This document shows, piece after piece, positions 1 to 8,093 of a DNA stretch of 64,000 bases. A program made the translations under genes and the position numbers. Within the stretch, counting starts at the first letter, position 1, and the number at the start of each line of letters is the position of its first letter. The notes below the pieces were generated by a model. It was given only the letters and a program-made list of their open reading frames with translations. It was not told the origin of the DNA and made no database searches. The DNA comes from Roridomyces roridus (lineage: Eukaryota > Basidiomycota > Agaricomycetes > Agaricales > Mycenaceae): the NCBI GenBank assembly GCA_029378245.1, contig JARKIF010000018.1:186001-250000 (forward strand), given 5' to 3'.

Positions 1-2
1 AC

Positions 3-3000
3 AGGCCTAGCCCGGTTGAACGCGTTCCCGCGTCGCCGACTGGGTCTAGTCTCTCCCCCCTTCCTGAAGAGTACCGAGATCGAGATGACGACCAGGCACC
101 ACTTGAGGAGGATGATCCTCCTCAACCTGATACCGTCCTCTCTCATGAGAGTATAACAGCGGCTCTGGGACCAAAGGGTAAAGGACGACAGAGGGAGACT
201 ACCGAGGAGGATGAGGAATTCACGCGACTGTTCTCGCGACGAGGAGAGGTTATTCAGCTGTACATTGATGAACCCCTTTCCTCCACTGTCTTACGTCTTC
301 ATCCTCCATTCGACCCAGTTCAAGACGTCGATCCTCTCATGGATTACGGAGCCGTCGATGGCTTACTTACGGGTTACACGGCAGAGGCGTCCATGTACCT
401 GAGGGATGCTATCATTCGTTATCAAGAACCTCACAACAACTTTGTCTGGACTGGTTCCTTGTCCGAAGCTATTGACGAGCTTGTGTCCATCGACGCGACG
501 TCCATTATGGTCGCACTGCTGGAGAATCGTGAGGGGGTCAATTACTACGGACTGGGATTTGTCGAACTGGAGTCAATAGCCCATATCACCGTGGCCGTAC
601 AGCAAATCCTTGACGCGCTCTCGGCATTCTCATCTAAGCAACCCAAAGCACGATTTACCGTTGACCCTAACTACGGCTACTTGTGTCTACTGGAGGAGAA
701 TGAACATTCGGCCACTATCCGCATCCTTTTCTCCTCCCTTCAGCTGCGCCTCAAACGAGCAGATACTCATATACGCAAACAGTTGGCTAATCTTCGACGA
801 ATATGGACGAACGACGACGAAGGTACCCTCGGCTCCGTGAATTCGACGGTCACTGATGTACGACAATACTATGGAATGGTGTCCCCGAGGACGGAGCTCG
901 CTCGCCTAGTGGCGCGTTCTGATTACGGGCAGCGCGCTGCTTGGGTTGACCCTCAAGCTCATCGCGACCTATTGGCCATTTTTCCTGCTGGCGAAATGCC
1001 TGCGCAATTTCCTTACCGTGCTCCGAGTCACGGTTTGGAAGGAGTTATCCCAACCATCAAGGAGCCCGAGCGACCTATTACCCCGGTGAGCGCGGCTCCG
1101 TCCGCTGCTGCTGGAAATAATGGGTTCCAGAGCCCTGGGGCAGGAACGGTTCGCTTTCAAACTCCACCACCTCCACCAATTTCGGCGTTGCTCCGTCCTA
1201 CTGCTGTCAAGTCGTTACCAGGTGCAGGAAGGATACCCAACATGCATAACGTCGGACAACCGATCTCAAATACTGGGGGGCCATCGATGATGCATACAGG
1301 TTACGGATTCCGCGGCGTCATGCCTGCACCTCTACAAGCTCCTTCAGCAGCGCTAGGACTGCAGCTCAAGGCTACTTATACCACAACCAAGACGAATGAT
1401 CCCCTTCTTGTCCAGACACCCGTGAATTCTTCCAAGGTGCCACCATCCGGACCACCTAATGCGCCATCTCCAAACCATCCATCAAATTATCCTGGCTCGT
1501 CTGGAGGAGGAGGCGGAGGTTGGGGACAGGGTGGCGGTAGTGGGAGAGGATTTCCAGGGGGAGGTGGATATCCTGGAGGCGGCGGAATGGGGGGCGGTCG
1601 AGGAGGAGGACATCCAACAGGAGGCGGCGGTGGCCCTGGAGGTGGTAGTCCAAGCGGCGGTGGTCCAGGAGGTGGTAATCCAGGCGGCAACCCGGGTGGT
1701 CATCCCGGTGGACCTCCAGGTGGAGCTGGAGGTGGCGGAGGTGGAGGAAATGGCCCTGGTCCTATGGCGAACGCGGGTTCTGATCCTGCAGGCGCCGACC
1801 AGTGGCAATTGAATCACAAACTTCAACTATCCGTCATTCCCTCGTGGGACGGAGGACCAATTACAGTCTTTGACTACGTCATCCGCATGGACGCATTGGC
1901 GCTTCTCAGCCCGCGTATGGCGGTGGGAATAGCTCAATTGGCTTCCTCGAAGTTCACGGGACGAGCTGAGAACTGGTGGATTGCCCTTCCTCCCGCTGCT
2001 CAAGAGTTCTATTCTGCCGGATGGGTCTATTTGCTGGATGGCATACGCCGACAATTCCTCACGCCGAGATGGCTTCTTGATCGAACTAAGGAGTTTGAGC
2101 AGATGCGTTTCCGTCAGAGAGGTCACGAGAAGGAGGAACCCATCGATTTCTTCCAACGGCGTATCAAGTACTTGTCCTTCCTTTTTGATGATCAAAATAC
2201 CGATGGTCCTGCTATGGTTGCTCGAGCCGTTCGAACTCAACCACCTGTTTGGGCTAAGGATATCAATGAGATGACTTGTCCGACACTTGCCGATCTACAA
2301 GCTATGGCTGAGCACGCTTGTGAATCTCTCCTATCCGCCTGGAATAACGACCTGAAGTTATCTGCCATCCTGGAAAGTCAAGCGCCGAATGGCGCTCGCT
2401 CTCAATCCAGAACGCGTTTCCGTCGCCGATCAGTTCATGTGGCTGAACGAGAGGAAGATTCGGATGTGGAGGAGAATCACCAGATTGAGGAATTGCAGGA
2501 GGAAGCGGAACCAGAAGCTCTGGCCGTCTCCAGCGGTAGGGGAGAGCGCGACAGAAGTCGCGGCACTCCTCGATCGTGGAATTCATCTCCTGTCAAGACA
2601 AACCCGAGTCCTTGGCCTGCGGGGAAGAAGGTTGACGGGTACGAGTTCAAGCGGGATGATTCGGTTGTCAGCCCACGCCCTCCAAACGGTGAATGCTATA
2701 TTTGCACCAGTCCCAAGCATATCGCCCGGCAGTGTCCACATTACAGTCGATGGAGCGCGCTTCGTAGCGCGAACCTGATTCATGTGGATAGAGATATTGC
2801 GGAGGAGGAAGCCGAAACGAGGGCGTATGTAGCCATGCTTGTTGAGTCCAAATCCAATGAAGCCAGTTCATCTTACCTCGTCCCCGATCCTGAGCCCGCC
2901 GAAGCGAAGCGCGAAATCTTCGTTGTTGAGGCGCTAACTACGGGCGCTCTGGCTGCGCATGTCGAGCGTTCGCCCCATAATCGAAACACCAGGAGACGGG

Positions 3001-6000
3001 AGCATTTCGAGGAGAAGAAAAGGAACAAACAGCCCAAAGGCAAAGACAAAGACACCTCTGGATCATCCGCTCCTCCCTTGCCACGTAAAATTGTCCGCAA
3101 GCAAGCTCAAGTAGCCGAATTAATTGTCGAGCAACTGGAATCCGGCGAAGAGGTGTTGAGAGCCCGCAAGACAAGGCATTTGCCAGACGGCCTGGGTTCG
3201 TTAGGTTCGCGAGCGCTACACGTCCTACTTCGAGCTGGTTCCTTAGACGCGGAGCCGATCAAAGGACGTCTTGATTCCGGTTCCGACATCACGCTCATGT
3301 CCGAGGACTTCTGGGAGACTTTGAAGAATTGTCCCAAGCCACGGGAGGGGATACGGATGAAGCTGTACCATCTGACGGGGTCGGCACGGGTGCTGGGATA
3401 CGTTATAATCCAAATCTACATGACTACCAAGGAGGGGAAGAATGTGAGCTTTGAGACAGAGGCATACGTGGTTCGCAACATGCGTGTACCTCTGCTGCTT
3501 GGCGAGGATTTTCAAACGACCTATGAGTTGGGCGTTCAGCGCTGGTCTTCGGGCCATAGCGAAGTACGTATTGGAAAGACAGCACACGTCATTCCGGCCT
3601 CTTCAACACAAGCGGTGGACTTAGGATTCGAAATTCGTCATGCCAGCCTAGCGAAGTCCATGAAGCGTCTTCTCCCTGGAGTTTGGAGGAAGACGTATCA
3701 GCGTTCCAAGGCTCGAATCCGTAGGGAAGGAAAGACCGAGAACCCTCCCGTGCTGGCTGAGCAAGATGTATTGATTGCTCCAGGGGCGGTCCATAATGTT
3801 CGTGTAACGAGCGCCTTTGAAGGAAGGGAAGAGTGGATGGTTGAGACAGTTGTTGTTGCAATGGAGGATGAGAGTGTCCTTGCAGCGCCCACTACCTTTA
3901 TCAATTCAGCTCACCCGTTCCTTCCCGTGGCCAATACAAGCACTAGACCCTGGTACATCCGTGCTGGCGATGTTGTAGGGAAGCTTATCGACCCTTCCAC
4001 ATATGCGGATAAACCCAAGACGGAGGAAGAAGCAGAAAGATATGCTGCTTCTGCCGAGTCCCTAGCGCGAGTCATCCAAGAGACAGTCAAAGCTCAGGAA
4101 ACAGATAGTCGGTCCTGTCGCGCTAACCATAGCGAGGAGGATAGACTTGACCATGATGATATGTGGGGACCAAAGACTACCGCGTTACCGGGAGAGTTTG
4201 AAGATCTCGGTGATTCAGTCGATGTGACGCAATTGGTCAATCTGGGACCGGACATTCCGGACCATATCCAACCTGATCTGGAGGAGGTCTTGCGCCGAAA
4301 TCAAGCGGCTTTCGGAGCGGGGGGCCGGTTGGGACGTGTAGAAAAGAAGGCGTCTATTCCGCTCAAACCAGGTGTACAACCTATATCTATACCCATGTAT
4401 GCAGCTTCTCCTGCCAAGAGAGCTGTTATCGACAAGCAGATGGATACCTGGTTTGAGCGTGAAGTCATTGAGCCGTCCACCAGCCCATGGGGATTCCCTT
4501 GCGTCGTAGTCTACCGCAATGGGAAACCTCGTCTGGCTGTGGATTACCGTAAACTCAATGCGCAGACGGTCCCCGACGAATTTCCTATTCCACGCCAGTC
4601 CGAGATCATACAAGCCTTATCGGGAGCGCAAGTGCTGTCCTCGTTCGATGCCCTAGCTGGCTTTAACCAAGTCAGTATGGAGGACTCGGATAAGGAAAAG
4701 ACAGCCTTCCGTTCACACCGCGGTCTCTGGCAATTTCGACGAATGCCTTTTGGACTTCGCAACGGTCCTTCAATTTTCCAGCGCATTATGCAAGGCGTGC
4801 TAGCTCCTTACCTCTGGATTTTCACTCTTGTGTACGTCGACGATATAGTGGTCTACTCCCGTACATGGGAGGAGCACCTTCGACATCTTGATACGGTCCT
4901 AAGCGCCATAATGGCTGCTGGGATCACTCTTGAGCCGAAAAAGTGTTTCGTCGGCTACTCATCCATCCTACTCTTGGGACAGAAAGTATCTCGCCTCGGC
5001 CTCTCCACTCACAAGGAGAAAGTTGCTGCCATCCAAGAACTAGCACGCCCTACTTCTGTCCATGATCTTCAAAAATTTCTGGGCATGATAAATTATTTCT
5101 CCTCTTACATTCCATTCTATGCATTTATCGTCAAACCTCTCTGCAATCTACTATCCAAAGGAGTACGCTGGGACTGGCGTGCCGAACACGAACTTGCTTT
5201 TCAACAAGCAAAGGACGCTCTTTCCGAGACTCCAGTGCTTGGGCATCCCATACCGGGAAGCCCCTATCGTCTGTACACTGACGCGTCCGACTATGCCATC
5301 GGAGCCAGTCTGCAACAAGTACAACCTATCAAGGTGGGGGACCTGAAGGGTACCTCGGCGTACTCCAAGATCGAAACAGCTTGGAACAGTGGCCTACCGG
5401 TTCCCTGCATCGTAACCTCTCTCGCCAAGGAAGTTAAAGAGACCGCTGCTCCTGACTCCTGGGCTGAATCCCTCGACGAAACTATTGTTCACGTCGAGCG
5501 CGTTATATGCTATTGGAGCCGTAGTCTTCGATCGGCTGAACGAAACTACAGCGTGACGGAGAGAGAGGCTTTGGGTGCAAAGGAGGCCTTGGTCCGATTC
5601 CAACCTTTTATCGAGGGGGAATCTGTTATTCTGGTCACTGACCATTCTGCTTTGCAATGGGCACGAGTCTATGAAAATACGAACCGACGCCTGGCGGCCT
5701 GGGGTGCGGTGTTTGCTGCATATCCCGGATTGCAGATTGTGCACCGGCCGGGCAGAGTACACTCTAATGTTGACCCTTTATCAAGACTCCCGCGGATACC
5801 AGCCCATGACTCACCTATCCTGGACGAACTCATTACCATTACTCCGGATGGGGAGAAGGTAGCAAGTGCGCAGCGCTTGGAAGAGCGAAGCGCGTTTGCA
5901 CCAGCCAAGAAGGCCGCTTTTACAGCCATCTTGTGGTGGGAAGATGTGGTCGAGACACAGGCTTTTCCTGTACAGACACGCCGTCAGAAAGCGAGGGAGG

Positions 6001-7769
6001 AAGCGGCGGAGGCTCGGCAATCCGAAGAACAGGACGGTCGTCTAGCAGACTACGTTACGGAGAAAAGGGATGAACGGAGCGCGTCCCCGGACGCTGCATC
6101 GTCTAGTTCCGAAACTCCGTCACCAGTTGTCAATGATTTACCATTTCCTGAAGCAGACGGATGGACATATCCTCCAGGTGCCAAACCTGTCAGCGATTAC
6201 GGTGAAGACTGGAATAAAAGAGCTCATCTGCTTATTTCCATGTCACCCTCGGTTGCCCGATCTTTCCGTGAAGGCTACGTCAAAGACGCCTACTTCCATG
6301 ATCGCTATTTTACGGAGGAGGCCTCGAGCCCCGAGAAGATCTTAACCCCATCTCGCTTCCAGAAAGGGAAAGAGGGCATGTTGTATTTCATAGACGCAGA
6401 CTGGAATACTCGTCTGTGCGTCCCGAAAAGCCAAGTTAATTTTGTGCTACAATGGATACATGAATCACCGCACGAGTCCGCCCACGCAGGTCCTTGGAAA
6501 TTCCTAGCCCGTCTACGCGAGTTATTCTTCTGGCCTTCAATGAACAAGGACGTGGAACACTTCACCAGAACCTGTGATGTGTGCCAGAAAATCAAGACGG
6601 ACCATCGTCGGAAGATGGGAGGACTGAGACCCGCTCATATCCCCAAACGTCCTTTCGCTACGGTCTCGTTGGACTTGATCACAGGTCTGCCACCTTCTGG
6701 AGATGAGAAATTCACGGCGATCCTTGCCATTGTGGACAAACTTACCAAATTTGCCATTCTCATTCCGACCTACACTCAGCTGTCGCAGGAAGGCTTTGCC
6801 AAACTCTTTGTTGACCACGTTGTTAACAAGTACGGAATGCCTGAGCGAATTATTGCTGATCGCGACAAACGCTGGGCTACTGCCTTCTGGAAGTCAGTTG
6901 TTCTCCAATATGGGAGTGTCATGGCGCTGTCCACGGCGCATCACCCTCAAACGGACGGCCAAACGGAAGTGCTCAATGCGGTGATCGAACAGATGCTTCG
7001 TGCCTACGTTGCGTCAGATCGGACTGCATGGGCAAGGTGGTTGGGAGAAATTGGATTCGCTTACAACTCCAATGTCCATGCTTCGACGGGGTATACACCT
7101 CACTTTCTACTCCTCGGGTACGAGCCTCGCAGCGAAGTGGGTTTACTTGTTCCTGGAACAGACCCTGTCGCACGTCCGTTCTTGCCAAGTCATAAGGGGG
7201 AGAATTTTGTCGAAGCGCTGCAGGCTCATCGCCAAGCTGCTCGAGATGCTCTCGCCTTAGCCCAAGAACGGCAGGCCAAAGCATACAACAAGCATCGCCG
7301 CCCTGTCGAGTCCATTGAGGAGGGCGATCTAGTACTGATCAACCCGCATTCCTTGGAGTTGGTTGACGTGGAGGGTACCGGCAAGAAGCTGATTCAAAGA
7401 ACGATAGGCCCCTTCGAGGTTATGGAGAAGATTAATCCTATGGTGTATCGCTTAAGATTACCGGACACTTACCCCATGCACCCTGTCTTCAACCTGGAAC
7501 ATCTCCGCAAATACCACTCCTCAGCTTCGTCCTTCGGGTCCAGAACAACATTACCTGATACTCGCGACTACATGCAAGCATCCGAAGAGTATGTGGTGGA
7601 GGCTATCCTGGGCCACACGATCAAGAAACGGAAGAACGGCAACCAGCGCATGTACCTTGTGCGTTGGGAAGGATATGATGTTGCCGATGACTCTTGGGTG
7701 TCCGAGTACGACCTGCGTAATGCCCCCGCTCTTAAACGAGCGTACCACCGTGTCCACAATTTGGATTGA
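3..7769 (+). CDS. Ty3/gypsy chromovirus Gag-Pol polyprotein (5'-partial)
   Basis: Single uninterrupted frame encoding a retrotransposon polyprotein. A methionine occurs at 339, but the same frame is open back to position 3 with no stop, so the true start probably lies left of the window. Order of domains: an acidic N-terminal stretch; a Gly/Pro-rich low-complexity tract at about 1490-1760; a retrotransposon Gag region at about 1800-2350; a CCHC knuckle (CX2CX4HX4C) at 2694-2735; an aspartic protease with LDSGSD near 3270; reverse transcriptase with YVDD at 4833; RNase H with YTDAS near 5275; an integrase with HHCC zinc-binding N-terminus (about 6460-6590) and D,D,E core (about 6670, 6860 and 6967); and a C-terminal chromodomain with YLVRWEGY at about 7650-7680. 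The gag-pol fusion, RT-RNaseH-IN order and chromodomain define a chromovirus. No internal stop or frameshift over about 2,590 codons suggests recent activity. Confidence 0.95.
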   Translation, partial: RPSPVERVPASPTGSSLSPLPEEYRDRDDDQAPLEEDDPPQPDTVLSHESITAALGPKGKGRQRETTEEDEEFTRLFSRRGEVIQLYIDEPLSSTVLRLHPPFDPVQDVDPLMDYGAVDGLLTGYTAEASMYLRDAIIRYQEPHNNFVWTGSLSEAIDELVSIDATSIMVALLENREGVNYYGLGFVELESIAHITVAVQQILDALSAFSSKQPKARFTVDPNYGYLCLLEENEHSATIRILFSSLQLRLKRADTHIRKQLANLRRIWTNDDEGTLGSVNSTVTDVRQYYGMVSPRTELARLVARSDYGQRAAWVDPQAHRDLLAIFPAGEMPAQFPYRAPSHGLEGVIPTIKEPERPITPVSAAPSAAAGNNGFQSPGAGTVRFQTPPPPPISALLRPTAVKSLPGAGRIPNMHNVGQPISNTGGPSMMHTGYGFRGVMPAPLQAPSAALGLQLKATYTTTKTNDPLLVQTPVNSSKVPPSGPPNAPSPNHPSNYPGSSGGGGGGWGQGGGSGRGFPGGGGYPGGGGMGGGRGGGHPTGGGGGPGGGSPSGGGPGGGNPGGNPGGHPGGPPGGAGGGGGGGNGPGPMANAGSDPAGADQWQLNHKLQLSVIPSWDGGPITVFDYVIRMDALALLSPRMAVGIAQLASSKFTGRAENWWIALPPAAQEFYSAGWVYLLDGIRRQFLTPRWLLDRTKEFEQMRFRQRGHEKEEPIDFFQRRIKYLSFLFDDQNTDGPAMVARAVRTQPPVWAKDINEMTCPTLADLQAMAEHACESLLSAWNNDLKLSAILESQAPNGARSQSRTRFRRRSVHVAEREEDSDVEENHQIEELQEEAEPEALAVSSGRGERDRSRGTPRSWNSSPVKTNPSPWPAGKKVDGYEFKRDDSVVSPRPPNGECYICTSPKHIARQCPHYSRWSALRSANLIHVDRDIAEEEAETRAYVAMLVESKSNEASSSYLVPDPEPAEAKREIFVVEALTTGALAAHVERSPHNRNTRRREHFEEKKRNKQPKGKDKDTSGSSAPPLPRKIVRKQAQVAELIVEQLESGEEVLRARKTRHLPDGLGSLGSRALHVLLRAGSLDAEPIKGRLDSGSDITLMSEDFWETLKNCPKPREGIRMKLYHLTGSARVLGYVIIQIYMTTKEGKNVSFETEAYVVRNMRVPLLLGEDFQTTYELGVQRWSSGHSEVRIGKTAHVIPASSTQAVDLGFEIRHASLAKSMKRLLPGVWRKTYQRSKARIRREGKTENPPVLAEQDVLIAPGAVHNVRVTSAFEGREEWMVETVVVAMEDESVLAAPTTFINSAHPFLPVANTSTRPWYIRAGDVVGKLIDPSTYADKPKTEEEAERYAASAESLARVIQETVKAQETDSRSCRANHSEEDRLDHDDMWGPKTTALPGEFEDLGDSVDVTQLVNLGPDIPDHIQPDLEEVLRRNQAAFGAGGRLGRVEKKASIPLKPGVQPISIPMYAASPAKRAVIDKQMDTWFEREVIEPSTSPWGFPCVVVYRNGKPRLAVDYRKLNAQTVPDEFPIPRQSEIIQALSGAQVLSSFDALAGFNQVSMEDSDKEKTAFRSHRGLWQFRRMPFGLRNGPSIFQRIMQGVLAPYLWIFTLVYVDDIVVYSRTWEEHLRHLDTVLSAIMAAGITLEPKKCFVGYSSILLLGQKVSRLGLSTHKEKVAAIQELARPTSVHDLQKFLGMINYFSSYIPFYAFIVKPLCNLLSKGVRWDWRAEHELAFQQAKDALSETPVLGHPIPGSPYRLYTDASDYAIGASLQQVQPIKVGDLKGTSAYSKIETAWNSGLPVPCIVTSLAKEVKETAAPDSWAESLDETIVHVERVICYWSRSLRSAERNYSVTEREALGAKEALVRFQPFIEGESVILVTDHSALQWARVYENTNRRLAAWGAVFAAYPGLQIVHRPGRVHSNVDPLSRLPRIPAHDSPILDELITITPDGEKVASAQRLEERSAFAPAKKAAFTAILWWEDVVETQAFPVQTRRQKAREEAAEARQSEEQDGRLADYVTEKRDERSASPDAASSSSETPSPVVNDLPFPEADGWTYPPGAKPVSDYGEDWNKRAHLLISMSPSVARSFREGYVKDAYFHDRYFTEEASSPEKILTPSRFQKGKEGMLYFIDADWNTRLCVPKSQVNFVLQWIHESPHESAHAGPWKFLARLRELFFWPSMNKDVEHFTRTCDVCQKIKTDHRRKMGGLRPAHIPKRPFATVSLDLITGLPPSGDEKFTAILAIVDKLTKFAILIPTYTQLSQEGFAKLFVDHVVNKYGMPERIIADRDKRWATAFWKSVVLQYGSVMALSTAHHPQTDGQTEVLNAVIEQMLRAYVASDRTAWARWLGEIGFAYNSNVHASTGYTPHFLLLGYEPRSEVGLLVPGTDPVARPFLPSHKGENFVEALQAHRQAARDALALAQERQAKAYNKHRRPVESIEEGDLVLINPHSLELVDVEGTGKKLIQRTIGPFEVMEKINPMVYRLRLPDTYPMHPVFNLEHLRKYHSSASSFGSRTTLPDTRDYMQASEEYVVEAILGHTIKKRKNGNQRMYLVRWEGYDVADDSWVSEYDLRNAPALKRAYHRVHNLD

Positions 7770-8093
7770 GCGGAGCTATTTTGCTTCCGTTCCGTGTGCC
7801 GGTGGCTGTACCGTGTAAATGTAGATCTTACGTACTGTAGCGTTAGCCTTCAAATCTCTTTTGTCCCGAACTCTTTTGTTTGAGCAGCGCGTCTGAAGAT
7901 CGCGAAGCTTTTGAACGAAAGTTGGCCTGGCTGGAGTTGAAGCTTTGCCCACTGTCCGAAGAGGTTCGCGCGAGAAATCGCAGCGTCTTCTGAGACTAAG
8001 TGCGTACGAACAGACGAGTCACTTGCTTTTGCATTGGAGAGTTCGCGCGAGAAATCGCTGCGTCTTCGGTGACTGTCTTACCGCTATTCTTAC
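7770..8093 (+). other. Spacer between pol and second element ORF, with direct repeats
   Basis: This 324-bp stretch separates the pol stop codon from the next long ORF. It holds two copies of a 27-bp direct repeat, at 7964-7990 and 8041-8067, that differ at one base and begin GTTCGCGCGAGAAATCG. No LTR or splice signal is obvious. It may contain a promoter or another signal for expressing the downstream ORF, which is inference. Confidence 0.5.

Noticed and set aside
1456..1826. Several open frames on both strands over the Gly-rich part of gag
   Set aside because: They are composition artefacts of the GGN-repeat coding sequence and have no start context or family similarity.
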